A DNA stretch of 64,000 nt, from assembly GCA_965219915.1 (NCBI GenBank), contig OZ244794.1, forward strand, positions 2,604,001-2,668,000. Direction: 5' to 3'. A program made the position numbers and the translations under genes. A model generated the notes under the pieces. The model did no database searches. It was not told the origin of the DNA and was given only the letters and a program-made list of their open reading frames with translations. Shown piece after piece: positions 33,467-42,603 of this stretch (positions are counted from its first letter, which is position 1; the number at the start of each line of letters is the position of its first letter). The stretch comes from Bin80 sp965219915. Its GTDB lineage: Bacteria > Bacteroidota > Rhodothermia > Rhodothermales > Bin80.

Positions 33467-36201
33467 GTGTCAGTCCCAATTCCAGGCTGCACGGTGCGTC
33501 CACCGGAGTCCGGATGAGTTTCAGGTTCAGATGCAATATCCAGACGCACAGAACCTCGTGCACCGTCCATTTCAACCCAGTCCCCAGTCTCAACGCGAGT
33601 CGTAATCCCGGCGAGCGAGACTACGGCGGGGATACCCATTTCACGGGCCACGATCGCCGAGTGTGAGAGGAGGCTACCGCGCTCAACCAGTATGCCAGCA
33701 GCGGCGGGAAAAAGCATGATCCACCCCGGATCGGTACGCTCTGCGACCAGGATCTCCCCCTGTTTCAACTCGGCCCCCCTCGGATCACGGATAACACGTA
33801 CCTGGCCCCTCACAATGCCTGGGCAGCAGCCGATGCCGCGGAGTCCGCTGGCATCCGAGACTCCATCATCTTCAGTCTGACCTGCTACCTGTGGTTCATA
33901 GCTATTGGCAATATAGGGTGACCCGAACGTCTCGAAGCGGTCGGCTGGGACATCAAGCTTGGCATATTGCTCGAATGCAGAGCGGCGGACCGCCGCCAAT
34001 CCACGAAGATCTTGGCATGATGCAGCCCCTTCCGAGTAGGACAGAATCTCCTCGAGTTCCAGATAAAAGATGTCACGCGGATCATCAAGGACCCCCTCAG
34101 CAAAAAACCTCCGTCCGACTTCAAGGAAGATTCGCCGTATACGACCGAAGAGACGAGTCCGCTCGAACCTCAGATTTTCGCGATCACGCACGCGCCTGCG
34201 GGCGTTACGGAGTACCCACGCAAAAACGGAGCGTCTCAGGATATTCCGTCCTAAGGCTTGATGCACCCTCTGCTCCGCATTCTTTCGCACATCCGTCGAG
34301 ATGCCGGCTTCAAACCCCTGGGCGCGTGCGAGCCTAGCAGCAGCATGCCCGATGGAGCGTATCAGAGGCTCAGGATCATCAAAAAGCGTGGTTGATTCGA
34401 GCTTGAGCTCGTCAAGACATCGATCTCCAAAGGTGTCAAGGTAATCGTCATAGAGCCGTGCTAGCTCTTCGTGACCATGCAAAGCTTGAACGGCCGCGGC
34501 CGTCGCGCTATGGCAAAGGGTATGAATCAAATCTTCGTGGCGTGCTACCAACGTAGCCATCTCAACGATGCGCTTAGCAGGCTCGGCGCTGATCATCCCT
34601 CCCTGATTACAAACCAGATTGTTTTGCAAGGAGCTTTGGTCGTCCTCCTCCTCAGAGCACCATTTGGCGGTAAGGCGACCTAGGACCCCAAAGAAAATCA
34701 TAGCAAAGAAGTCATTGATCAGCGGCGCATCCCAGCGTGTCAAGAGGGTTAGCTCGAGCTTACGATAATCAGCGACCAACTGATCAAGTCGCCGGACCTC
34801 AAGTGGTGGATCCGGTGGAAGCAGCGCTGCGTTGAGGCGATCGTAAAATCGGTCAATCATGCGGGGTAGACGCATTTGGTTGACAACCATTCCTGCCATG
34901 GTACGGATCAGCCGAAACAGATCGATTAGACGTGCCGAGCGACTTGCATTGGATGTCGCTCTGGTAATCTCTTCGGGAAGGCTCTCCCGAACACCCATCA
35001 TCTGCTCCATGAAACGGCGGTTGGACATATAGCCCGGCAGTAGAGCGATGACGCGGTACCAGTTCAGGAGATTATAGTAGATTCGGCCGCGGATCAGACC
35101 GAGCATTCGCCGAAATGTAAGATCGTTGGCCTCAATGCTAGCCTTGGGTACGCCCAGAAGGCGACAGAACTCACGGTACACCCCCTCATAGGCGTGCAGC
35201 GCAAAGCTGTACGTGAGTGGAGTTGTAATTCCGCTATAACTCTCTACAATATTCGAATTGTCCCAGATAGCATGGATTCCGTCCGGATCCGGGATAGCTG
35301 CAAGAGAGGTGATTGGCCGTGACTGAAGCAAGAAGAATTCGCCGCCGCGCATTGACCATTCGATGTCTTGGGGCCGACCGAAATGTAGCTCTGCGCAACG
35401 TGCGAGCTCAGCTACCCGCGCAACCTGCTCGTCGGCAAGTGCCGGTTCAGAAGCGGCAGGCTCAACAATGTCTTTCGCTACAACACCCTCACGGGTATTG
35501 GGGGCCGGCCGGTGTTCAAGCGTTTTGGCCACGATATTCCGATCAAGGATCGTTCCATCGAAATGAACACGCCAGGTATCAGCATCGGCATCCCCGCCGA
35601 CCAATGCCGTCCCCAGGCCGCGCAGTCCAGACACGACTGCCACGGATCGGCGTCCCGTAACCGGGTCTGCACTGAATGCAACCCCCGAGACCTCACTGTC
35701 TACCATCGTCTGCACCAACACAGCAGGTGCCTGTGGCAATCCTTGAAGCTTATTCTCGCGACGATAGGCTAACAAGCGTTCGTTGAAGCCGGATCTCCAT
35801 ACGTCTACAATCCGGGCTGGCAAATTTTCGCGAGTGACAAATAGAAAGCTGTCGAACTGGCCGGCAAAGGAGTGCTCCACACCGTCCTCCTGTACTCCTG
35901 ACGAACGTACTGCAACATAGCGGAGCTCTTCATCCAGTGCCGCGAATTGCTCCGCCACCTCCTTCATGAGGCTGGGCGTCGGCAACACCTCATCAAATAG
36001 AACCTGGATCTCATTCTGGTCCGTTGCCTGAAGCAGGGCTTGGCGCTGCGCCGGCGAGAGGCTGGCTTCAAAAGCATCCGGCACAATAACGAACCATGTC
36101 GGGATCTTCAGTCCTGTGCCAGTCAGCATAGCCAGTGCTGCCGCCTTGCCGCCCATTCTTCTGAGATCAACGCCATCCAGTTGCGAGAGCACGTAGGTCA
36201 T
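33463..36201 (-). CDS. PEP-synthase-like dikinase ending at the phospho-histidine domain
   Basis: 912-aa cytosolic phosphotransferase. The ATP-grasp domain opens with GGKAAALAML and continues with VRSSGVQEDGVEHSFAGQFD, QTMVDSEVSGVAFSADPVTG and DIEWSMRGGEFFLLQSRPI. A large middle region of about 450 residues has no recognised motif. The swivelling phospho-histidine domain is near the C-terminus: GSLLSHSAIVAREMGIPAV. The PEP/pyruvate TIM barrel that follows this domain in true PEP synthase is missing. The order ATP-grasp, acceptor domain, His domain is that of rifampicin phosphotransferase, so the phosphate probably goes to a small organic acceptor. The ATG at 36201 overlaps the UbiA stop in an ATGA; the frame is open to 36273. 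Confidence 0.82.
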   Translation of the reverse strand: MTYVLSQLDGVDLRRMGGKAAALAMLTGTGLKIPTWFVIVPDAFEASLSPAQRQALLQATDQNEIQVLFDEVLPTPSLMKEVAEQFAALDEELRYVAVRSSGVQEDGVEHSFAGQFDSFLFVTRENLPARIVDVWRSGFNERLLAYRRENKLQGLPQAPAVLVQTMVDSEVSGVAFSADPVTGRRSVAVVSGLRGLGTALVGGDADADTWRVHFDGTILDRNIVAKTLEHRPAPNTREGVVAKDIVEPAASEPALADEQVARVAELARCAELHFGRPQDIEWSMRGGEFFLLQSRPITSLAAIPDPDGIHAIWDNSNIVESYSGITTPLTYSFALHAYEGVYREFCRLLGVPKASIEANDLTFRRMLGLIRGRIYYNLLNWYRVIALLPGYMSNRRFMEQMMGVRESLPEEITRATSNASRSARLIDLFRLIRTMAGMVVNQMRLPRMIDRFYDRLNAALLPPDPPLEVRRLDQLVADYRKLELTLLTRWDAPLINDFFAMIFFGVLGRLTAKWCSEEEDDQSSLQNNLVCNQGGMISAEPAKRIVEMATLVARHEDLIHTLCHSATAAAVQALHGHEELARLYDDYLDTFGDRCLDELKLESTTLFDDPEPLIRSIGHAAARLARAQGFEAGISTDVRKNAEQRVHQALGRNILRRSVFAWVLRNARRRVRDRENLRFERTRLFGRIRRIFLEVGRRFFAEGVLDDPRDIFYLELEEILSYSEGAASCQDLRGLAAVRRSAFEQYAKLDVPADRFETFGSPYIANSYEPQVAGQTEDDGVSDASGLRGIGCCPGIVRGQVRVIRDPRGAELKQGEILVAERTDPGWIMLFPAAAGILVERGSLLSHSAIVAREMGIPAVVSLAGITTRVETGDWVEMDGARGSVRLDIASEPETHPDSGGRTVQPGIGTDT

Positions 36202-37130
36202 CCCAGTTCCCTCAACAAAAGCGGGACTGGTCCTAGGCTCAGATAGAGCACCAGTGTCCAAACCCCAGACCAATTCTCAATCCATTTGCCCGCTCCTTTA
36301 GTCTGACGACGCAAAAAATGTGTCCCGACGAATACTGCACCGCCGAGGGCTACGCCGAGAACAATTACCAAGGGCAGGAAAAAATCAATTCGACGCACAG
36401 CAATGCAAGCGCAAACAAGCGTGAATCCCATGACCAGCCACCATGTACCCAATGCCATCCGGCGTCCCCACACAACCGAATAGGTAGGGACCCCCTCCTC
36501 CTCATCCTCCGGACTGCGGATCTTGCGGCCAATTTCGATCACCATGCCATTAAATAAGCTGGCCAGGAGAAACCAGAATAGTCCGGCTGGAGGATGGCCC
36601 TGAAAGGCAAGCCAGTCGGTACTCGTGGCATAGAGGTCCACAAGCGGCATAATGGCCATATGGGTGACCATGTACGTGAGATGTTTACCACGCAGCCACT
36701 CTCCCAAAAAGAACTCCTTGCCCATCAATGCCTGGTAGGTCCAGGTAATCAGCAGCAGAACAAGAAGTCGCGCATCAAGCCACAGCGCCAAGGCCACCTG
36801 CACAATGGCACCCACCACGAAGAGCCCGGCCAGGTCGCGCAAGGTCACCAGACCTCGCGGAACAGGACGGTAGGGGCGATAACGTGTGTCCTCGTCATTG
36901 TCTTTGAATTCGTCCGCGATGCGCAACTGGAGAAAAAAGATCAGACAAGAGCCGAATGCAACCACCACAGACAAGAGGTTGGGCCATCCGGCAGATGAGC
37001 GCAGCATCCAAGCGAAGGCGACCGCACTGAAACTGAAGGCGAGAATCAGCGGCCCGTGCTGCACCAGCGGGAAACGCTCTTTTTGATACACCCACCAGCG
37101 CCGCATACCTCGATCACGGGCGGGGTTCAT
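36198..37130 (-). CDS. UbiA-family prenyltransferase
   Basis: 310-aa integral membrane enzyme with eight to nine helices that moves a prenyl group from its diphosphate to an acceptor. The first Asp-rich motif is in LRIADEFKDNDEDTRYRPYR (D73-D81), followed by RPVPRGLVTL, as in quinone, haem and archaeal ether-lipid UbiA enzymes. The second motif is less canonical (EIGRKIRSPEDEEEGVPTYS). No hydroxybenzoate-, naphthoate- or haem-specific neighbours are present. In this operon, with HMG-CoA reductase and a prenol kinase, it is the likely prenyl-attaching step. It has 4-nt overlaps with both flanking genes. Confidence 0.85.
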   Translation of the reverse strand: MNPARDRGMRRWWVYQKERFPLVQHGPLILAFSFSAVAFAWMLRSSAGWPNLLSVVVAFGSCLIFFLQLRIADEFKDNDEDTRYRPYRPVPRGLVTLRDLAGLFVVGAIVQVALALWLDARLLVLLLITWTYQALMGKEFFLGEWLRGKHLTYMVTHMAIMPLVDLYATSTDWLAFQGHPPAGLFWFLLASLFNGMVIEIGRKIRSPEDEEEGVPTYSVVWGRRMALGTWWLVMGFTLVCACIAVRRIDFFLPLVIVLGVALGGAVFVGTHFLRRQTKGAGKWIENWSGVWTLVLYLSLGPVPLLLRELG

Positions 37131-38419
37131 GACTTTTGCTTCACCGGTCCCCGTGCCAGCGACTGATGTGCACTAGTGAAACCATGCGATGACATCGCAG
37201 CGGAGATGGAAAGCTCACCTGCCAGCACGAGTCCGGCGCATACTTCGGCTAACGCCGAGGCATTGCCCGGTCCGGCAAGTTTGAGTATGTCCAGGCAGGC
37301 GCTCTGACTCGGCAACCCTGTTCCTCCTCCAACCGTACCCACGATGAGATTGGGAAGTGTTACAGATGCGTACAGGCAATCGCCGTCCGTGCGCTCCATT
37401 CGAGTCACGCCAACCGCAGATTCAGCTACACACGCGGCATCCTGACCACAGGCGATGAAGAGTGCTGCCATCGCATTGGCGTAGTGTCCCTGCAGCCCAA
37501 TGTTACCGCTCATGACTCCGCCGACGACCCCGACCTGATATAAATCAACCATCCGGCTGGCAGTTGTTTTCAGGTGACCCTTAAGGATTTCGGGTGTGAG
37601 CGTCACTTCGGCTGTGACCCGCTTTCCACGCACATTCTGGAAGGACATGTACGACGCCTTCTTGTCTCCTGAGTGATTCCCCTCCACAAACCAATACACA
37701 GGCTGAACCGGGGTCTGGTCAAGGATATAACGGCACACGGCATCGGTTGCAATCGTGACCATGTTTTGCCCAGAAGCATCACCGGTGACGAATTCAAAAA
37801 TAAGGTAGATATGATTTCCTTCTACGTTGAAACAAGTCCGGATAAGCCGACCATGTCGCGTGGTGGATGCGGCGATGTTCTTGAATGTGTCGGCGTGCTC
37901 ACTGGCCCATGCCATGAACTTGCCGATCTCAACCAAACTATTGAAGACGAAAACGGGAGCCCGAGTCACGCCCTCCCAAATCGTCGCCGCGGTACAGCCG
38001 CCAGCCTTCGTGATGGCCTGCGCTCCCCGGCCGTATGACGCAACCAGAGCAGCTTCTGACGTGGCGAGCGGAACATAATAATCTCCATTAGCAAACAGTC
38101 CGCGTACTCGCAGCGGTCCGGCTAATCCAATGGGGAGTTTCACGGTGCCGATAAAGTTTTCGATATTCTTACTGTACGAATTCATCTGTTCACGCGTCAT
38201 GGCATCAAGCAACTGATGCCTGACGGACACGTCCGCATCAAGGATGTCCCAGCGTCGATCAACTTCTTCTGGAGAAATCGTCCCAGGTTTATCTCCCCGG
38301 GGGACGCTTGGTGGGATGTCCTCTAGCGAGGGTGTCAGACCCTGCTCTACTTCCTGTTGAGTGCGTTCGGCGAAAAGGCGCTGGAAGAAGCCCCGAACAC
38401 CGCGAAGATCAGCTGACAT
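37127..38419 (-). CDS. Hydroxymethylglutaryl-CoA reductase
   Basis: 430-aa soluble enzyme that reduces HMG-CoA to mevalonate with NAD(P)H. Seen: ENFIGTVKLPIGLAGPL (87-103), the catalytic Glu122 in ATSEAALVASYGRG, the NADPH loop GDASGQNM (213-220), the catalytic Lys in GDKKAS (251-256), Asp327 in CGQDAA, GTVGGGTGLPSQ (361-372), and the C-terminal His412 region SSHGFTSAHQ. This arrangement is the class I (eukaryote/archaea/some bacteria) type. No other mevalonate-pathway gene is in the window. The gene overlaps the acyl ligase by 11 nt upstream and UbiA by 4 nt downstream. An altered acyl-CoA substrate cannot be excluded. Confidence 0.9.
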   Translation of the reverse strand: MSADLRGVRGFFQRLFAERTQQEVEQGLTPSLEDIPPSVPRGDKPGTISPEEVDRRWDILDADVSVRHQLLDAMTREQMNSYSKNIENFIGTVKLPIGLAGPLRVRGLFANGDYYVPLATSEAALVASYGRGAQAITKAGGCTAATIWEGVTRAPVFVFNSLVEIGKFMAWASEHADTFKNIAASTTRHGRLIRTCFNVEGNHIYLIFEFVTGDASGQNMVTIATDAVCRYILDQTPVQPVYWFVEGNHSGDKKASYMSFQNVRGKRVTAEVTLTPEILKGHLKTTASRMVDLYQVGVVGGVMSGNIGLQGHYANAMAALFIACGQDAACVAESAVGVTRMERTDGDCLYASVTLPNLIVGTVGGGTGLPSQSACLDILKLAGPGNASALAEVCAGLVLAGELSISAAMSSHGFTSAHQSLARGPVKQKS

Positions 38420-40016
38420 GGCGTTTTAGTTGTTTTATGAGTAAAGGATAGTCTACTTTTGCATTGTGACGACGATCAACCGGAATTCGGGGCATGCTTA
38501 CGACCCGGTCCAGGTGTGCCCAAGAAAGCGTTGCAAGTGTTTTATGTTCCGCATCCGCGGGGACGCTAGGTTTCATCTGTAAGGCAAGCAAGCGTTCTCC
38601 ATTGAGACATGCAAGAGCACTCCGGTCGATCCAATTCAGTTGGCTTGCCGCGCATTCCACGGCAAAAGGATAGATTGTGCCCCGTTCGTCCCGAATAACA
38701 GCACCTGCACGTCCCAGAAGCCAGAGCCGGCCTTTTTTGTCAAGATAGCCAGCATCACCCGTACGGTGCCAAATCTCATCGTCAACCCGGAATTTGGTCT
38801 CTTCATCGCCAACTCCGTTCAGGTAGCCGGACAGGACGTGAGGACCATTCACAACGATTTCACCTCGGTGCATTGCAGGAAGTTCAAGCTTAGCAAATTC
38901 TTGCGCGTTCATGGCTGGCAGAGGTTCGCCCCATCTGTTATCCACAATGCGAAGCCTGATCTGATTCACCGGCTTTCCAACCAGAAGCCCCTCCCCAGCA
39001 TACATAGCGGCCCGGTCGCGATCACTAGCCTCGTCCCAGTCAATGTGTGAAACAGGCTCGGCTTCGGTAGAACCATAGACCACGATCACGCGACCCTTGG
39101 GCATGGCCTCACGAAGCTCCTGCAAGAGGCGAGGAAAGACGGGAGCACCGCCGGTATAGAGCTTCCGAAGTGAGCCAAGGCGTACTTCCTGGTTCTCGCT
39201 TTCCCGCCCCGTTTTCGTACGAACCCCTTCAAGCAGTCTGTTGTATAGCGCCGGGGAGCCCACAGTCCGGCTAACCTTGTGACGCTCAAGCTGCGCGAGC
39301 ACCGGACCAGGTTTAATGAAGCCAGGCTTCCTGAGGTCGCACTGAGGGATGACGGAGGTTACGCCCGAGGCTAAGTTGGCAAGCACAAAGATCGGCAGGG
39401 TAGGCAGGTCAACTTCGTGAGGCTCCAGATCAATTGATGCGGCCAACACCTCATGTTGCGCCCTCAGAAAACCATGGCTGCGGACCGCTGCCTTGGGATT
39501 TCCAGTGCTCCCGCTTGTAAAGGTGAGCAGAGCATCGTGGGATGGCGCGCAGTCCGTAATGGATTTCAATGGGCTGAGTCGCTTAAGTTTGGACCAGCGA
39601 ATTGCGGAGGGAGCCCATGCCGTGGTCACCAGATGATGCTCTATTCGGCGCAAACTCCGACAGAGGAATCGCAAGAGATGTGCCCGCGCAGGACCTAGGA
39701 AAGCTTTGGGACGAGCGATTCTACAACACTGCTCAATGTGCCTGCGTCCGGCCGATGGGTCAAGTACGGTGGCCACCAGGCCGAGACGGAATATGCCAAG
39801 GAGCGCCACATAAAGTTCAATCGAGATCGGCTGGAAGAGAAGGATTCGATCCCCCTGGGTCAACCCTGACGTGCGAAGCAATGCCGCGGCTTTGGCTGAC
39901 CGCTCGGCAAGTTGAGCAAATGTCACCGAGCGGGTGCCCTTACCAGCCCCCTCTATGATAGCAGGCTGATCTGGTCGTTCGGCGGCCTGCTTGATCAGGA
40001 TGTGGCAGATGTTCAT
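38409..40016 (-). CDS. AMP-dependent acyl ligase / fatty acid-CoA ligase (OleC-like)
   Basis: 535-aa ANL-superfamily enzyme that activates a carboxylic acid as the acyl-adenylate. The P-loop is LTFTSGSTGNPKAAVRSHG, the A5 motif VYGSTEAEPVSHID, A7 is HRTGDAGYLDKKGRLWLLGR, and the A10 lysine lies in RRHNAKVDYPLL. Overall layout resembles the fatty-acid-CoA-ligase/OleC subgroup. I chose the ATG at 40016 because it lies 4 nt after the GNAT stop and matches the family start (HILIKQAAERPDQPA); the frame is open to 40163. No olefin genes (oleA, oleB, oleD) are near. It may supply acyl-CoA to the GNAT or acid precursors to the pathway. Confidence 0.85.
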   Translation of the reverse strand: MNICHILIKQAAERPDQPAIIEGAGKGTRSVTFAQLAERSAKAAALLRTSGLTQGDRILLFQPISIELYVALLGIFRLGLVATVLDPSAGRRHIEQCCRIARPKAFLGPARAHLLRFLCRSLRRIEHHLVTTAWAPSAIRWSKLKRLSPLKSITDCAPSHDALLTFTSGSTGNPKAAVRSHGFLRAQHEVLAASIDLEPHEVDLPTLPIFVLANLASGVTSVIPQCDLRKPGFIKPGPVLAQLERHKVSRTVGSPALYNRLLEGVRTKTGRESENQEVRLGSLRKLYTGGAPVFPRLLQELREAMPKGRVIVVYGSTEAEPVSHIDWDEASDRDRAAMYAGEGLLVGKPVNQIRLRIVDNRWGEPLPAMNAQEFAKLELPAMHRGEIVVNGPHVLSGYLNGVGDEETKFRVDDEIWHRTGDAGYLDKKGRLWLLGRAGAVIRDERGTIYPFAVECAASQLNWIDRSALACLNGERLLALQMKPSVPADAEHKTLATLSWAHLDRVVSMPRIPVDRRHNAKVDYPLLIKQLKRHVS

Positions 40017-40020
40017 TCTC

Positions 40021-41010
40021 TTACAACACCTTCTCGTAGAGCGTATAGCGACGGATGGTCGTGCCGTAGTGACTTGATATGCGTCGAGATAGATTCGTCT
40101 CCTGCATGAGTGCGTGAATGGCACGTTCAAATCCGAGACTTCGTGCCGCTCGCTGAACCTCATCCATCAAAACCCCACCAAGCCCACAACCACCGTACTC
40201 CGGATGCACCGCCATAGACTTAACGATGACCGTGCGCATAGGCGCACCCCTTGACGGTTCCAACAGATCTGGAATCGCAAATATGAAGCCTACGAGACGC
40301 TTATCATGCTCTATGAGAAGGACTAGCTCAGGGATTAAATGTGCACGGATTGGCTCGTAAGATGTCAGAAACTCCTCGAGTTGAATTGGGCTGTACAGGA
40401 AATTCCGCGCGAATGCCACCAGCGACAGTTCATGGATGGCTGCCAGTTCGTCTTGGAAGCGTGCCATGTCAAGCGTCCGCATGGTGATGCCGTTGCGCTC
40501 AAATTCGGACCGACGTCCGTCAGAGCGCGGATCAATTTGACTGAGATCGGCATTGAGCGAAGAGGTATAAGTCGCTAGAGGCTTGAACCCCGCCTCGATG
40601 AAATGGCTTGGCCACTCATCGGGATTGTCGGGCTCCAAAAAGAATGTCGGTTCAGTCCCACGATCTGTCAGGAGTCTGTAGCGGTGCCATGTGGACTTGT
40701 CCATTGGACCGATTACCCGCTCATGACCTTTTGCTCGAAGTCGATTTGAGGCATACTCTAATAGTTCTGAGCCTACATCGGCTTCGGCAGCCGCGTAGTG
40801 ACCGACAAGACCGTCCAGGACTGGCGCACCGCTAGGGTCATTCCTCTCCCACAGTGAACACCGGGCGACCAGCACACCTGCCGTGTCGTGTAACGCTAAG
40901 TGGCAAGATGGATTAGTGAGTTGGTAAGCTTGAGCTTGCAACGGCTCCACCAAACCTTCCTGCAATAACGCCAGATCTTCAACACATTTGACTGTGGTGA
41001 GGGAATTCAT
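40021..41010 (-). CDS. GNAT-family N-acyltransferase
   Basis: 329-aa protein with two GNAT-like halves. The C-terminal half has the acetyl-CoA signature VIVKSMAVHPEYGGCGLGGVLMDEV (read in two parts: beta4 VIVKSMAVHP and loop EYGGCGLGG). The N-terminal half is a degenerate GNAT fold (GHYAAAEADVGSELLEYASNRLRA). Such enzymes move an acyl group from acyl-CoA to an amine. It is the first gene of the seven-gene operon; the acyl ligase follows 4 nt later and is a natural supplier of acyl-CoA. Acceptor unknown; the amino group made by the DUF3419 enzyme is one candidate (inference). Confidence 0.8.
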   Translation of the reverse strand: MNSLTTVKCVEDLALLQEGLVEPLQAQAYQLTNPSCHLALHDTAGVLVARCSLWERNDPSGAPVLDGLVGHYAAAEADVGSELLEYASNRLRAKGHERVIGPMDKSTWHRYRLLTDRGTEPTFFLEPDNPDEWPSHFIEAGFKPLATYTSSLNADLSQIDPRSDGRRSEFERNGITMRTLDMARFQDELAAIHELSLVAFARNFLYSPIQLEEFLTSYEPIRAHLIPELVLLIEHDKRLVGFIFAIPDLLEPSRGAPMRTVIVKSMAVHPEYGGCGLGGVLMDEVQRAARSLGFERAIHALMQETNLSRRISSHYGTTIRRYTLYEKVL

Positions 41011-41440
41011 AACTTTGTCAACTTCCAGATTTACTACAGGGGGGCGGCTGCGTTGTGAGGAAAATGAGGATCAACTCAAATTGTGGAATTGGCTCCAGTT
41101 ATCGCGTCATTCTTTGGGGATATCTTGATCCTATGTCGTGCGTTGATTCACGCGGACGAAGATAAGAATAAAACCTAATTAGTTGCTGGTTTTTTACCTA
41201 GACCAGAAAATCAACTTCTGTCGTCAGGTCAACGCTGACACGCACCCCTTCGCTACGCTACGCGGCGAACCCCACAATAGAGGCCACTAATGTGCGGATC
41301 CCAGGTCGTACTCCATTGACTTCGTCTCGTCCTCCTATATCCGAAACGTCTTCCTGCAGCGCCCCCTACCGACCGTCCTCAAATGGATCAGCTAAGCTTG
41401 TTGGCAACATGAGGCGTTGCAGCCTGCGGTGCCCCCGGGG
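41011..41440. other. Intergenic region with promoter of the seven-gene operon
   Basis: 430 bp between two minus-strand genes. It should hold the only promoter of the 30951-41010 operon, since no gap inside the operon exceeds 5 nt. An imperfect inverted repeat (TTCGC...GCGAA, around 41250) is visible. I cannot assign -33/-7 boxes safely. No gene seen. Confidence 0.4.
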
Positions 41441-42175
41441 CTACCGTAATCGAAAGGCTACGCCGGCCACGATCGCAAAAGTCCGGTTTCCTGTGTCGTC
41501 CGACAACTCCAACAAATCGTCGTCCACCTTTATAATTGACGACAGGCCGCGATTATATACAAAATCCAGCGTTAGCGACCAGGACGGAGACACTGCAAAG
41601 GCCAAGCCTGCACCGACCATTACGCCAAAGTCAAACGTCTTGAACGAGTCTTCTTCGCATTCTTCCGACTCATCATCGTCGACCATTACTGTCTCATCGG
41701 TAAACGGGTCGATATAGGAGGCCCTAAACCGATTACGAACCCTGCAATTGAGCACAAAAGAAAATGCCGGACCTGCAGCGACGTGGGGCGACAGCGCCCC
41801 CTCTAGTGGGGGACTGAATCTCAGCAGCAGGGGAAATTCGAGATAGTCCATATCGGTGGTAAATTTGAGGTAGAAATCATCTTCGCCCACCTCCCCAGAC
41901 GCGCCCTTTTGCACATAAGCCGCACCAATCTGTAGTCCCAAAAGGTCCGTAAGCGGCGAAACGACCGATGCCCGAACTGCCACGCCGGTCCGATAGCCAA
42001 CGTCCAAGCCAGCGTCTTCTAGCTCTTTAACGTCGTCCCCGCCCCAGGTAGCGAAGCTCCCGCCGGCCTGAACGGAAACTGTGGGCTGCCCCTGTGCAAC
42101 TGTGGCCCCAATCAGGCTGCCGGAAAACGCAAGCACAAGAAGAACGGGAAGCTTGATTAGAGGTTCTATCCTCAT
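41441..42175 (-). CDS. PorT-like outer-membrane beta-barrel protein
   Basis: 244-aa protein with a Sec signal peptide (LPVLLVLAFSGSLIGATVAQ) followed by an 8-strand-like barrel (OMP_b-brl_2 type). Alternating strands include LGLQIGAAYVQKGASGEV, DYLEFPLLLRFSPPLEG, HVAAGPAFSFVL, GVMVGAGLAFAVSPSW and the last strand RTFAIVAGVAFRLR. A loop is strongly acidic (VDDDESEECEED). Common in Bacteroidota; function not known. Single gene. Confidence 0.82.
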   Translation of the reverse strand: MRIEPLIKLPVLLVLAFSGSLIGATVAQGQPTVSVQAGGSFATWGGDDVKELEDAGLDVGYRTGVAVRASVVSPLTDLLGLQIGAAYVQKGASGEVGEDDFYLKFTTDMDYLEFPLLLRFSPPLEGALSPHVAAGPAFSFVLNCRVRNRFRASYIDPFTDETVMVDDDESEECEEDSFKTFDFGVMVGAGLAFAVSPSWSLTLDFVYNRGLSSIIKVDDDLLELSDDTGNRTFAIVAGVAFRLR

Positions 42176-42603
42176 TTGTATGGAGTGATAAGATTTAGGT
42201 GAGAATGTGATTTTCCTTTGTTCGCAAATATCGTGCCGATGTTTTCAAGACATATCCCGATAAACAAATCTATCAGGCCGTCGAGCATATTAACAGCATC
42301 CTGAATCTTCTTGCTAGATACATATGTTCATCTAATATTTCTAAAAAATGATTACAAAACCAGAAAAACAATTAAAAACAACCCTCCCTCAAGTAAAACA
42401 GTTACAAACTCCTGATTCTGTTTGGCGACTGAGTATTCCGAACGAAGTGAGCCACTGAATACGATTGAAGTAAGCCACCAATCCAGAGGACCAGCTTTGA
42501 CACTAGCTCGTATCCTGACTAGAAGTACCTCTCGAATGAAGATAGTTTTCCCACTCTGTTGTCCCAAGTCACGATAGATCCTGCGCACCACGCAGGTTCA
42601 CAG
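42176..42603. other. Intergenic region, no supported gene
   Basis: 428 bp, AT-rich around 42190-42380. Open frames are short and overlap nothing recognisable. Expected to hold the promoter of the barrel gene. Confidence 0.4.
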
